The notes beneath the pieces are model-generated. The model made no database searches, had not been told where the DNA came from, and saw only the letters and a list, made by a program, of their open reading frames with translations. From positions 797,540 through 861,539 of the forward strand of contig JACRHT010000016.1 of assembly GCA_016217545.1 (NCBI GenBank): a DNA stretch of 64,000 nucleotides. Direction: 5' to 3'. The first letter of the stretch is position 1; each line of letters starts with the position of its first letter. Positions 16,584 through 26,370 of the stretch are shown here, piece after piece. The translations under genes and the position numbers were made by a program. Source of the stretch: Opitutia bacterium (GTDB taxonomy: Bacteria; Verrucomicrobiota; Verrucomicrobiia; Opitutales; Opitutaceae).

Positions 16584-19500
16584 TCAGAATGTGAACGTAT
16601 TGGTGACGAACCACTCTTCGACCGGCTGCATGCGGACGCCGGCCCACGTCTGGCCGTCGGGCTGAACGGAGATCGGGATGAGGCCGTTCTTGTTGCCGAG
16701 GTTGCGGACGTTGGCCTGGATCTTCCAGCCGATGTTCTTGGTGAGCTTGCGTTCGTAGCTGACCCAGAGATCGATGCCTTTTTCGGCGGGGCCGTAGTAG
16801 GGCTTGCTGAGATCGAAGGTCGCGAGACCGGAAGCGTCGGCGAGAACCGGGTAGCCGATGACGACCTTGTCCTGCCAGCGGTAGCTGCCGCCGACGCCGG
16901 TGCCCTTGAGCAGGCCGTTCGTGAACGAGTAGTTCGTGACGAAGTTGTAGCGCCACTTGCGGAGCTCGGAGGCGGCGGCGTTTTCCTGCAGCTTCATCAG
17001 CGTATAGCCGGAGCGGAAGTTTTTCCACGCGCCGTTGTTCCAGATCACATTGGTCGGGTCGTCGAAGTGGCCGTTGAACATGATCATGTCGCCGGCCGCG
17101 CCGTGAACAGTGGCAGTGCCGATTTGCTTCGTCAGGTAGCCGACGAGCGCATCGAGTTCGGCGCCGCCGACGTTGGTGCGGATGGCGGTGGTCTTGGAGG
17201 CGTTGAAGCTGACGCGCCAGTTCCGGGTGGGATTGGCGGTGAGTTCGAGTTCATAGCCCTTCGACTCGGTGTCTGCGGTGACCGCGAAGCCTTGGAGGAC
17301 CGGGTTGTTGCGGTAGTCGTAGACGCTCGTGGGATCCGGCTGGTAGGCGGCCGGGTTGGCCTCGTAGGTGGCGCGGTCCGTGAGCTTGGCGAGCGTGGTG
17401 GGCCCGACGCCGTAATTCCACGCGGAGAAGTAGCCGCGATCCGTGAGGTATTTTTGAATGTCGTTCCAGGCGCGGATCGAGGCGTCGCGCTGGGCGACCG
17501 ACTGCGCGTCGGTCTGCAACACGGAACCGGCGGGCGCGGGCTGGCCGGCGTTGACCTTGTCCTGCGACCAGACGGTGCGGCCGTATTGGTTCACGTAGGC
17601 CGGATTCCACTCGAAGCGGATGTTGGTGCCGGATGTGACCGTCGACCACGCGTAGCCGGTCATGTGATAGAGCATGATGTTGCGCCAGTTCATGCCGTTC
17701 TTGATCGTGCCGGTGAGGCCGGTGGCATCGAGTTGGGTGTCGGCATTCTTGAGGCCGGTCTCGTATTTCACGACGCGGAACGAGTATTTGCCGTCCTTGG
17801 TCGAGAGCAGCACGCCGTAATCCTTGGTGGTGCCAGTCGGGTTGCCGATCAGGTTGCCGTAGATGTCGCGGCGCGTGTTCGTGACCTGGAAGTTGCTCGA
17901 TTTGTTGTAGGAGAGGCTGACGTTGATCGGCAGCGGGTCCTTCTCGAGGAGTTTGTTCAGGTGGATGACGACGCCGCCCGAGGTCGAGTGATCCTTGAAG
18001 AGCGAGTAGGACTGGTTGCTGTTCAGGCCGGTGGCGCTGTCGGGCAGCGCGTAGGGCAAGGTGCTGGCGGCGCCGGTCTCGTTCAGGTTGACCATGGCGC
18101 GGTTGCTCGCGACGGAGTTGGCGGTGACGTTGCGGCCTTTGACGACGTCATAGCGCCAGCCGAGTGTCGGGATGATCGCATCGTTCCAGAGGAAGCCCTG
18201 CCACGTGCCGGCGTAGGACTTGGTCGTGCGCATGCTCTTGGAGGCATTACGGAGCAGACCGAGATTCTCGCCGTTGTTGTAGCGCAGGAGATTCATCTGG
18301 TAGTTGGTGTTCCAACCCACGTAGTTCGCCGGATTCGAAACCTGGGTGTAGCCGGAGTAAGGCGTGACGCCGTCGTAGTTCGGGCCCGCGGTGGGACTGA
18401 ACATCGACTGCAGGTTGGCGGGGATGGTCCAGGGCGCGTTGAAGTTCACGCCGGTCGGACTGGTCCACGTGGAGTTGAAGTAATAGAGGTTGCCGTCGGA
18501 CAAGCCGATCGGGGCGCCGATGTTCGGGATGTTCGCGCCGGCGGCGGTCGACTGACTGGCGACGGAAGGCCCGAGGTAGATGACGGCGACGGGCGCGCGG
18601 TTGTTGATGCCGTTGAGATTGCCGTCAGCGCGGGTCCAGTAGCTGTCCCAAGCGCGATTGTTGGCATACATCTGCCAGCGGCGGGTCTCGGCGAAGTATT
18701 TTTCGTCGCTGTAGACGCCGTTGAAGCGGTGCTTGCCGAGCAGCTTCACGAGGAAGGGGCTGTCGAAGATGTCACGCGCGCGGAGCTCGCCGAAGAGGGA
18801 GCCGCGGGTGTATTTGCGCTCGCTCTCGTAGGAACTGCCGCCGCCGGGGCCGCCGAGCACGTAGGGGCGGCCGAAGTTCGAGTTGGTGGCGAGATCCTGG
18901 AAGTTTTTCAGGATGTCGATCGTGAGCGTCGGGCTGCTGAACTCGCTGTTGCCGAGGAGGGCCTCGCCGCCGCGCTTGTATTTCTGGTAGTCGTAGCTGA
19001 GCTGCACGCCGAGGCGGTCGTCGAACGCGGTTTGCGAGAGATCGATGTTGTAGGCGTTCCAGTTCTCCCACTCGCGCTTGGTCGGGCCGTCGATGAGCTT
19101 GTTGTAGAAGTCGAAAACGGAGGGATCGAGCAGCGAGGCGGTGCGGTATTGGCCGTAGGTCGCGCCCGGGAGGTTGGCGATGCCGGCGTAGGAACTGAGG
19201 CTGGTGAGGCCGAAGAACGGCTGCGCGTAACGCTGGCCGATGAGGTTGTCATTCGCGCCGCGGACCGTGCCGTCGTTGTTGCGGGCGCCGACGTTGACGT
19301 AGCCGCCGTAGATGCGATCGAGGGCGTTGGTGAGACCGTCGATGAACCACGCGGGCTGTTGCTGGTCGATGTTGCCGCCGCTGAGCCACGGGTTGACGGC
19401 GGACAGAGCCGCGCCGACCTCGTAGCCGTTGTTCACCGCGAGCTTGCCCATGCCGCCGTTGAGGCTGGTCGTGTCGACGGCGCGGAACCACGGCGTGATG

Positions 19501-20363
19501 CTGTCGTTCGGCGGCGTGACACGCGGGCGGTTGGCCTTGATGTCGCCGTTCTCATACTTCGCCTTCAGGCTGGTGTGCCACGTGCGATCCTTGAAGAGCT
19601 GCGGGTCGAAGCGCACGGCACCGTAGAAGCGCCGGTCGTCCTGGAAGGCCGGCTTTTGCTGGAACTTCTCGTTGTTCCACATGGCGTCCAAGCGAACGGC
19701 GAGCACGTTCTTGATGATCTCCTGATTGAGATCGATGGCGCTGCGCGTGCTGCCGTAGGAGCCGACGCGGAACTGGACTTCGTGCTTGTCGCGGAACTCC
19801 GCGTTGCGCGTCGTGGCGTTGACGATGCCGGCGGGACTGCCCAAGCCGAAGAGGATGGCGTTCGGGCCGCGCTGGATGTCGATGCGGTCGACGTTATAGG
19901 AGTCCCACGGAATGTCCGTGATGAAGAAGTCGCGAGTGTTGTCCGCCGCTGCGAGCCCGCGCACGCGCTGAGCGCTGCCCGGCGCGCGCAAGGTGCCCGA
20001 TTCGTCCATGCTCGTGCCGTTGCCCAAGCCGGCATAGCTGCCGCGCGTGCCGGCGACTTCGGCGTTGGTGGTGTATTGCAGCAGCGAGGAATTGTCGGTC
20101 GCGCCGATGTCGCGCATGAATTCCTTCGTGTAGACCGAAAGCGCACCGCCGACGTCCTTCAGGTCGGTGCGGATGCGCGTGCCGGCGAGGGTCTCGGTCG
20201 CTTGATAGCCATTGTCCTTCTGCACCTGGACTTCGAACGGCGAAAGGACCACGGTTTCTTCGTCAGCCACGTTTTTCGTAACAGGAGCGACGGTTTGCGC
20301 TCCGAGCTGCCAGCCGCCTGCGGCAAACAGGAAGGCCAAGCCTAGTCTGGACGGGGTTTTCAT
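16584..20363 (-). CDS. TonB-dependent outer-membrane receptor
   Basis: 1259 residues, large for a TonB receptor. The signal peptide is about 1-22. EETVVLSPFEV (35-45) is a motif I associate with Opitutaceae receptors and may act in TonB contact. A plug domain follows (DNGYQATETLAGTRIRTDL, then VDRIDIQRGPNAILFGLGSPAG), then a long beta-barrel ending in the aromatic VTNTFTF. It presumably imports oligosaccharides released from hemicellulose, because it heads the glycosidase run on the same strand; siderophore import is an alternative. It is preceded by TAAGG five bases from the ATG, one of the few Shine-Dalgarno-like sites here. Confidence 0.92.
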   Translation of the reverse strand: MKTPSRLGLAFLFAAGGWQLGAQTVAPVTKNVADEETVVLSPFEVQVQKDNGYQATETLAGTRIRTDLKDVGGALSVYTKEFMRDIGATDNSSLLQYTTNAEVAGTRGSYAGLGNGTSMDESGTLRAPGSAQRVRGLAAADNTRDFFITDIPWDSYNVDRIDIQRGPNAILFGLGSPAGIVNATTRNAEFRDKHEVQFRVGSYGSTRSAIDLNQEIIKNVLAVRLDAMWNNEKFQQKPAFQDDRRFYGAVRFDPQLFKDRTWHTSLKAKYENGDIKANRPRVTPPNDSITPWFRAVDTTSLNGGMGKLAVNNGYEVGAALSAVNPWLSGGNIDQQQPAWFIDGLTNALDRIYGGYVNVGARNNDGTVRGANDNLIGQRYAQPFFGLTSLSSYAGIANLPGATYGQYRTASLLDPSVFDFYNKLIDGPTKREWENWNAYNIDLSQTAFDDRLGVQLSYDYQKYKRGGEALLGNSEFSSPTLTIDILKNFQDLATNSNFGRPYVLGGPGGGSSYESERKYTRGSLFGELRARDIFDSPFLVKLLGKHRFNGVYSDEKYFAETRRWQMYANNRAWDSYWTRADGNLNGINNRAPVAVIYLGPSVASQSTAAGANIPNIGAPIGLSDGNLYYFNSTWTSPTGVNFNAPWTIPANLQSMFSPTAGPNYDGVTPYSGYTQVSNPANYVGWNTNYQMNLLRYNNGENLGLLRNASKSMRTTKSYAGTWQGFLWNDAIIPTLGWRYDVVKGRNVTANSVASNRAMVNLNETGAASTLPYALPDSATGLNSNQSYSLFKDHSTSGGVVIHLNKLLEKDPLPINVSLSYNKSSNFQVTNTRRDIYGNLIGNPTGTTKDYGVLLSTKDGKYSFRVVKYETGLKNADTQLDATGLTGTIKNGMNWRNIMLYHMTGYAWSTVTSGTNIRFEWNPAYVNQYGRTVWSQDKVNAGQPAPAGSVLQTDAQSVAQRDASIRAWNDIQKYLTDRGYFSAWNYGVGPTTLAKLTDRATYEANPAAYQPDPTSVYDYRNNPVLQGFAVTADTESKGYELELTANPTRNWRVSFNASKTTAIRTNVGGAELDALVGYLTKQIGTATVHGAAGDMIMFNGHFDDPTNVIWNNGAWKNFRSGYTLMKLQENAAASELRKWRYNFVTNYSFTNGLLKGTGVGGSYRWQDKVVIGYPVLADASGLATFDLSKPYYGPAEKGIDLWVSYERKLTKNIGWKIQANVRNLGNKNGLIPISVQPDGQTWAGVRMQPVEEWFVTNTFTF

Positions 20364-20648
20364 ACCTTACAGCGTAGTTCTGCGGGTTTACTGAGAGCGC
20401 GAAAGCCTTGGGGAAAGCGCGCGCCAGGATTGGGGATTAGGGGTGAGCGCGGGGGTTGCGCCGCACAAACTCGCTAACCTCGCGAGGGCGCGCCGCAAAG
20501 CCTTCACCGTTCTAACACTAGAATCCGAGAGCAAATTTCTCGAGTTGCCGACCGCGCCCGCCGCACCGCGCCGACGATCATGGCCGGGATTCGCGCGGAC
20601 GCGCGCGCTACTTGCGTCCGCGGCACGCCGCGGATTATCTGCTCGCCG

Positions 20649-22100
20649 ATGGATCCGACACTGGAGCAGGCAGTCGACACCGCGAAGCATCACCCGTGGA
20701 TCTTCGGCGTGCTGCCGCACGTGCTCACCGTGCTCGGCTTCCTGCTGGCCTTCTTCGCCATCGCGCGCCTGATGAGCGAGCGCAAGCAACCGGGCAACAC
20801 GTTCGCGTGGCTGCTCGCGATCGCGTTTGTGCCTTACGTCGGCGTGCCGCTGTTTCTCCTTTTCGGCGGACGAAAACTGAAACGCCTCGCCGCCACCAAG
20901 GCGCGCCTCTGTCCGGTCGTGCCCGGCGCGCCGCCCTCCCCTGCCGCCAACACGTTCGCCGCGCGCGTGCTCACGCTCAATGGCGCGTGTCCGCCCGTTG
21001 GCGGCAATCGCGTCGAGTTCGTCGCCTCGGGCGAGGAATCCTTCCGCCAGCTCGAACAGCAGATTCTCGAGGCGAAGCACACGATCCACATCATGACCTT
21101 CATTCTCGGCCGCGACGTCGTGGGTCGCCGCATCGTGAAGCTCCTCGCGCAGCGCGCGCGCGAAGGCGTGAAGGTCCGCCTGTTGCTCGATTCGCTCGGG
21201 TGCTTCTTCACCAATGGATCGTTCTGCGACCCGATTCGCGAAGCGGGCGGCGAGGTCGTTTCGTTCATGCCGATGTTGCCGCTGCAAACCCGCGGATCGG
21301 CCAACCTGCGCAATCATCGCAAAATTGCCGTGTTCGACCACCGGCTCGCGGTGATCGGCGGACGCAATCTCGCGACCGACTACATGGGCCCGACGCCGTT
21401 GAAGCGCCGCTTCCGGGATTTCGGCGCGGTGATCGAGGGACCGGCCGTGAGTTTGCTCGAGGAGATTTTCCTCGCCGACTGGGCCTACGCCAGCGGCCAG
21501 ACGATCGCCACGCTTCATGATGAGATCCCGGTCGGAGTTCCCGCGTCCGCGGGCGACAGCGAGCTGCAGATCGTCGCGAGCGGGCCGGACGTCCCCGGCG
21601 ATCCGCTCTACGAAGGCATCCTGTCGCTCGTGCAACAAGCCGAGCAAAGCGTGTGGATCGTCACGCCCTACTACATCCCCGACGAGGTGCTCCAGCGCTC
21701 GCTCATGGTGCAAGCCCGCGCCGGCATCGATGTGCGGCTCGTGGTGCCCGCGCGTTCGAATCACCCGATCACCGACCTCGCGCGCAAACACTACCTCCGG
21801 GAATTGCAGCAGGCTGGCGTGCAGGTGCTCCTCTACGGTCCGGGCATGAACCACGCGAAAGCCATCCTCGTGGACGGCTCCGCCGGCCTCTGGGGCTCGG
21901 CCAACATGGACCTGCGCTCGCTCTTCGTGAACTTCGAGGTCGCCGCCGTGACCTACTCCGCGCGCGACACCGAAAACCTGGCCGCGTGGATGCGCGAAGT
22001 GTTCGCGCACAGCAAACCGATGCCGCAGCCCAAGCGTCCACCGAGATTCTTCTCCACCCTCGGCGAGGAACTCAGCCGCCTGCTCGCGCCGTTGCTCTAG
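20649..22100 (+). CDS. cls: Cardiolipin synthase (phospholipase D superfamily)
   Basis: 483 residues from the ATG at 20649; an upstream ATG at 20580 would add 23 unlikely residues ahead of the membrane helices. Two N-terminal helices (about 15-40 and 50-72) precede two HKD motifs: HRKIAVFD with GGRN, and HAKAILVD with GSANMD. It joins phosphatidyl groups to make cardiolipin in the inner membrane. The 285 bases separating it from the divergent receptor gene must contain both promoters; I see no clear consensus there. Confidence 0.9.
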   Translation: MDPTLEQAVDTAKHHPWIFGVLPHVLTVLGFLLAFFAIARLMSERKQPGNTFAWLLAIAFVPYVGVPLFLLFGGRKLKRLAATKARLCPVVPGAPPSPAANTFAARVLTLNGACPPVGGNRVEFVASGEESFRQLEQQILEAKHTIHIMTFILGRDVVGRRIVKLLAQRAREGVKVRLLLDSLGCFFTNGSFCDPIREAGGEVVSFMPMLPLQTRGSANLRNHRKIAVFDHRLAVIGGRNLATDYMGPTPLKRRFRDFGAVIEGPAVSLLEEIFLADWAYASGQTIATLHDEIPVGVPASAGDSELQIVASGPDVPGDPLYEGILSLVQQAEQSVWIVTPYYIPDEVLQRSLMVQARAGIDVRLVVPARSNHPITDLARKHYLRELQQAGVQVLLYGPGMNHAKAILVDGSAGLWGSANMDLRSLFVNFEVAAVTYSARDTENLAAWMREVFAHSKPMPQPKRPPRFFSTLGEELSRLLAPLL

Positions 22101-22113
22101 CGCGAGTCCGCGC

Positions 22114-22857
22114 TCACGCGACCACTCGGCCCAACCGTCCGAACATCTCCCAGCTGACGGTCCGCCGACCATCGCCCCACCGCGCGCGCAGCTCCGCGGC
22201 GACGGCCGGAATCGGATCCTCACCGCGCGCTTTGCGGTAACGGTCCACCGCGGACCAACTCGCCAGGAAAGCGACGAGCTCGTCCGACGTCCATTCGCGC
22301 GTGATCACGAGCGGCGGAAAAGGAATCTCGGCGAATGGGAACTCGAAATCACGATAGCGACTCTCGATGTGTCGCCGTTCCGGCGGCCAATACGGCCCCG
22401 TCGTCTCCGCATAGAAACGGTCCACGACGGCATCGATCTCGGGAGTCACCCGCGCCAGCCAATAGCTCCACAGCGCCACCACGCCGCCGGGGCGCAGCAC
22501 GCGTTTCACCTCCGCGTAGAATTTCGTGCGGTCGAACCAGTGCGCGGCTTGGGCGGCAGTGACGAGATCGACCGTGTGATCGCGCACCGTCGGGGCGAGT
22601 TCCGCGCTGCGCAGATAGACCACGCGCGCGTGCGGCGTCGCCGCGGCAAGTTGCGCCTCGCTCGGCTCGGTGGCGATCACGCGTTGGAAATGCGCAGCCA
22701 GCGCGACCGCAGCCTGTCCATTGCCGCTGCCGCAATCCCACGCCAGCCCACGCGCCGGCGCGAGCCGCGCCAACTCATCGAACAGCGCCACCGGGTATGT
22801 TGGGCGCGATTGCGCGTAGACTGCCGCTTGGTTCGAGAAATGATCCTGGAACTTCAC
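22114..22857 (-). CDS. Class I SAM-dependent methyltransferase
   Basis: 247 residues from a GTG at 22857, where the recognisable N-terminus (KFQDHFSNQAAVYAQSRP) begins. Motif I is LAWDCGSGNGQAAVAL, with the acidic loop IATEPSEAQL and the post-motif LRPGGVVALW. This is the Methyltransf_11-like group related to yeast TMT1/Crg1-type small-molecule methyltransferases. Substrate unknown. It converges on cls, and a short GC stem (22099-22104 with 22109-22114) spans the 13-base gap between the two stops. Confidence 0.85.
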   Translation of the reverse strand: MKFQDHFSNQAAVYAQSRPTYPVALFDELARLAPARGLAWDCGSGNGQAAVALAAHFQRVIATEPSEAQLAAATPHARVVYLRSAELAPTVRDHTVDLVTAAQAAHWFDRTKFYAEVKRVLRPGGVVALWSYWLARVTPEIDAVVDRFYAETTGPYWPPERRHIESRYRDFEFPFAEIPFPPLVITREWTSDELVAFLASWSAVDRYRKARGEDPIPAVAAELRARWGDGRRTVSWEMFGRLGRVVA

Positions 22858-22961
22858 GCGATCACCGTGACCAGCACGCGGCGTCGGCGCCAGCGCGCGT
22901 CCAGTGCGATCGCGCGTTTGCAGGCGCCGTAATGCCCGCCCACCGGGAATTGTCAGTCCCG

Positions 22962-24875
22962 CTACTGCGACACGATCGGCAGGTCGATGAAGGTGCCACC
23001 GGTGCCGCCGCGGTAGATGCGCTGCGTGGCTTTTTGGTAATCGCCGGGCGCCGCGAGAAAGATGTTCGGGACGAACTTCTGCGGGTTGCGATCGTAGAGC
23101 GGAAACAGCGTCGACTGGATCTGCACCATGATGCGATGCCCGGGCTGGAAGACGTGGTTCGCGTGCGGCAGCGCGAAGGTGTAAGCGAGCGGTCTGCCCG
23201 ACTCGAGCGCCGCGGGCTTCTCGAAGCTCTCGCGATAACGGCCACGGAAAATCTCGAGCGAGATTGGCAGCTGATAGCCGCCGAACTCGGGGCGCGACGG
23301 ATACTCGTCCGGGAAAACGTCGATGACCTTCACGACCCAATCGCTGTCCGTGCCGCTCGTGGCGGCGAGCAAGTGCACCACCGGCGCGCCCGCGATATGC
23401 ACCGGCGAGGTGAGCGGCTCGGTCTGGTAGACGAGCACGTCGGGACGATCGGCGACGAAGCGTTGGTCGGTCACGAGCCAGCGGCGCCACGCGTCGCCAT
23501 CGCTGAACTTCACGGGACGCGGCAAATACGGGACCGGTTTGGCGGGGTCGGAAACGTATTCGTCGAACGCGTCCGCGGTGGCGGATGGCGCCGTGAAACC
23601 AAGCGCGCCGTTCGCGCCGAGGTAAAGCGGTGTCGGCTTCACGGTGCTGTCGCCGCCGGCGAGCGGCCAACGTTCGTATTTCTCCCAACGATTCTCGCCG
23701 GTGTTGTAGACGAAAACAGGTGGTGTGTTCGAACGCGGCGCGTTGTCCTTCAGGTATTGATCGAAGAGCGGCTTGATGATGTCGCGGCGGACTTGGAGCG
23801 CCGTGTCGCCCTCCCAACGCAGCGGGCCGAGCGTGCTGCCGTCGCGGCCGATCTGGCTGTGATACCACGGGCCGAGCACGAGGAAGTTCTTCGTGTTGTC
23901 GGTGTCCTTGCCTTCCATCACGGGATACGCGTGCACGGCGCCCCAGATGTCCTCCTGGTCCCACAGGCCGCTGAGCCACAGCGTCGGCACGGTCAGCGGA
24001 ACCTTCGCGAGCAACCGATCGAGCGCCTGCTCCTGCCAGAACGCGTCGTAGCTCGTATGCTCGATCAGCTTTTTCCACCACGGCAGCTGATCGATGCCGG
24101 TGGCGAGCGCGAAGGCGCCGGCCGAGCCGAGACGGCGCAGGTTGTCGTAATCGTCGACGTCGCCGCGCACGGCGCGGTCGCCTTTGGATTTTCCGCCCAG
24201 CTGGCCGGTGAAGTAGTCGAAATTCACCTGGCGGAACGCGCCGTAGTGGAACCAGTCGTCGCCCATCCAGCCGTCGATCATCGGGCTCTCCGGCGCGGCG
24301 ACCTTCAAGGCCGGGTGCGGATCGAGCAGAGCCATCACGACCGTGAAACCCTCGTAGGATGAGCCGATCATGCCGACGCGACCGTTGGATTCGGGCACGT
24401 TTTTCACGAGCCAATCGATCGTGTCCCACGCATCGGTGGTGTGGTCGACCTTGCTGTCGTTGAGCGGGCCGCGGGGCGGGCGCGTCATCACGTATTCGCC
24501 CTCGGAGCCGTGCTTGCCGCGCACGTCTTGATAGACGCGGATGTAACCGTCGGCCGTGAACACCTCGTCGGCCAGCGAAAGCGTGGCGAGCATGCGGGGC
24601 GACTTCGTGCGGCTGGCGCGATTGGCCGCATCGTAGGGCGTGCGCGTGAGGAGCATCGGAGCGCGCTTGGCGCCTTTCGGGATGACGATGATCGTGTGGA
24701 GTTTCACGCCATCGCGCATCGGGATCATTTCGACGCGTTTGACGTAATCGTAGTCGTCGGTCGGCGGCGTGAATTTCGCAGGGATGTCGGGCGCGAGCGG
24801 CGACGTCTGCGCGTGGACAACGAGGAAACCAAGGACGCCTGCGAGGAGCAGGCCGGCAGCGTGGAGAACTCTCAT
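22962..24875 (-). CDS. Secreted S15/CocE-family hydrolase
   Basis: 637 residues from the ATG at 24875, which starts a good signal peptide (about 1-24). The N-terminal alpha/beta-hydrolase domain has QDVRGKHGSEG and the nucleophile serine in GMIGSSYEG; a C-terminal jelly-roll domain follows from about 400. The architecture fits X-Pro dipeptidyl peptidase, CocE esterase and glutaryl-7-ACA acylase relatives. The true substrate, an ester or a peptide, cannot be told from the sequence. It lies 67 bases downstream of thrC on the same strand. Confidence 0.85.
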   Translation of the reverse strand: MRVLHAAGLLLAGVLGFLVVHAQTSPLAPDIPAKFTPPTDDYDYVKRVEMIPMRDGVKLHTIIVIPKGAKRAPMLLTRTPYDAANRASRTKSPRMLATLSLADEVFTADGYIRVYQDVRGKHGSEGEYVMTRPPRGPLNDSKVDHTTDAWDTIDWLVKNVPESNGRVGMIGSSYEGFTVVMALLDPHPALKVAAPESPMIDGWMGDDWFHYGAFRQVNFDYFTGQLGGKSKGDRAVRGDVDDYDNLRRLGSAGAFALATGIDQLPWWKKLIEHTSYDAFWQEQALDRLLAKVPLTVPTLWLSGLWDQEDIWGAVHAYPVMEGKDTDNTKNFLVLGPWYHSQIGRDGSTLGPLRWEGDTALQVRRDIIKPLFDQYLKDNAPRSNTPPVFVYNTGENRWEKYERWPLAGGDSTVKPTPLYLGANGALGFTAPSATADAFDEYVSDPAKPVPYLPRPVKFSDGDAWRRWLVTDQRFVADRPDVLVYQTEPLTSPVHIAGAPVVHLLAATSGTDSDWVVKVIDVFPDEYPSRPEFGGYQLPISLEIFRGRYRESFEKPAALESGRPLAYTFALPHANHVFQPGHRIMVQIQSTLFPLYDRNPQKFVPNIFLAAPGDYQKATQRIYRGGTGGTFIDLPIVSQ

Positions 24876-24942
24876 GGGGTAACGTCGCGAGCAAGCGACG
24901 TGCCGAACCGTAGGCGCCGAGGAGCCGCGCGCAACCACCCAA

Positions 24943-26301
24943 TCACACGCCGTGCGCGCGGATGAATTCCTTCAACGCGGCGAGATCGGTCGGCACGCGG
25001 TGCTTCACGAGCGGCTTGGACTTCAGCGCCTCGAGGGTCGGGTGTGTCGGCTCGACGCCGATGGCGTCGCGGAGCGCGTCGGGGAATTTCGCCGGATGCG
25101 CCGTGGCGAGCACGACGCTCGTGCGCGTCGGGTTCAAATCCTGGAAACCGCACGCGGTGTGAGGATCGAGGACGTAGCCGTTGCGTCCGTGGATGCGCTG
25201 GATGTTCGCCTTGATGTCCACGTCGGTGGAGCGCGACGAGCTGAAGACGTGCGTGTTGAAGTCCGGCACTTGGGTCGCGCCGGTGTGCTTCAGCTCGTCC
25301 ATCGTCGCCCGCACCTTCGCCGCATCCTCGTCGAAGTGGTAGTAGAGCCAGCGCTCGAAGTTCGACGCGACCTGGATGTCCATCGACGGCGCGAGGCTCG
25401 GGTGCACGGCGCCGACGCGGTATTCGCCGGTCGTGAAGAAGCGATGGAGAATGTCGTTCTGGTTGGTCGCGACCTTGAAGCCCGCGATCGGCACGCCCAT
25501 GCGCTCGAGCAACCAGCCGGCGAAGACGTTGCCGAAGTTGCCGGTCGGCACGACGAACTCGAGGTTCTCGCGCTGCGCCTCCGGCAGGTGCAGCCACGCG
25601 TGCAGGTAATAGACGCACTGCGCGAGCACGCGCGCGAGGTTGATGGAGTTGACCGCCGAAAGGTGATGCTGCGCAGCGAACTCGCGATCGCCGAATGCGT
25701 CCTTCAGGAGCCGCTGCGCATCGTCGAACGTGCCCTCGAGCGCGAGGGCGTGGACGTTCGCCGCTCCGGTGCACGCCATCTGGCGCTCCTGCAGCGGCGA
25801 GACGCGGCCGTCCGGATAGAGGATGAAGATCGCGGTGCGCGGCTTGCCGAGCAGGCCGTGGATCGCGGCGGCGCCGGTGTCGCCGGACGTCGCGCCGAGG
25901 ACGTTGAGGCTGCGGCCGGTCTGTTCGCAGTGCCAGCCGTAGAAGTTGCCGAGGAACTGCAGCGCGAAATCCTTGAACGCGAGCGTCGGCCCGTGGAACA
26001 GCTCGAGCACGTAGACGTTGTCCGCGAGGCGGCGCAGCGGCGCGATCTCGGGATGCGTGAAGCGGCCGTAGGAACGATGCGCGAGGCGCGCGAGAACGTC
26101 TTCCGGCACATCCGTGGCGAAGACCGACATGAACTCCGCGCAGAGGTCCGCGTAGCTGAGCTGCGCCCAGCCACGCAGGCGGGGCGTGAGGTCGGGCAAC
26201 GCCTCCGGGAGATAGAGGCCGCCGTCCGGCGCCAAGCCGAGGGCGACCGCTTCGGTGAAGGAAACGGCAGGTGCCTGGCCTCGCGTGGAGACGAATTTCA
26301 T
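24943..26301 (-). CDS. thrC: Threonine synthase
   Basis: 452 residues, the length of the longer class of ThrC. The N-terminus MKFVSTRG and PDGGLYLPE are typical. The PLP lysine is Lys110 in GPTLAFKDFA, and the phosphate-binding region is LGATSGDTGAAA. It converts O-phosphohomoserine to threonine. It sits downstream of lysC with a 69-base gap and in the same cluster as thrB, giving most of the aspartate-to-threonine branch. Confidence 0.96.
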   Translation of the reverse strand: MKFVSTRGQAPAVSFTEAVALGLAPDGGLYLPEALPDLTPRLRGWAQLSYADLCAEFMSVFATDVPEDVLARLAHRSYGRFTHPEIAPLRRLADNVYVLELFHGPTLAFKDFALQFLGNFYGWHCEQTGRSLNVLGATSGDTGAAAIHGLLGKPRTAIFILYPDGRVSPLQERQMACTGAANVHALALEGTFDDAQRLLKDAFGDREFAAQHHLSAVNSINLARVLAQCVYYLHAWLHLPEAQRENLEFVVPTGNFGNVFAGWLLERMGVPIAGFKVATNQNDILHRFFTTGEYRVGAVHPSLAPSMDIQVASNFERWLYYHFDEDAAKVRATMDELKHTGATQVPDFNTHVFSSSRSTDVDIKANIQRIHGRNGYVLDPHTACGFQDLNPTRTSVVLATAHPAKFPDALRDAIGVEPTHPTLEALKSKPLVKHRVPTDLAALKEFIRAHGV

Positions 26302-26370
26302 CAGCTGTTTCCCACTATATCGTTCGCTTTGGCATTTGCTGAAGGCGAACGCGTGGCCGGCGAGCGTCGA

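Noticed and set aside
16452..20345. A 1297-codon plus-strand frame opposite the TonB receptor
   Set aside because: Its composition is antisense-like (Val, Glu, Arg repeats) and the receptor on the other strand has clear family motifs over its whole length.
20364..20648. Promoters for the receptor and cls genes
   Set aside because: The 285-base divergent region must contain them, but no -35/-10 pair was convincing enough to list.
22099..22114. Stem AGCGCG/CGCGCT between cls and methyltransferase stops as a terminator
   Set aside because: Only six pairs, no T tract on either strand.
22114..24942. Apparent fusion of the methyltransferase with a long upstream region
   Set aside because: The upstream part is a shadow of the S15 hydrolase; family similarity starts at the GTG at 22857.
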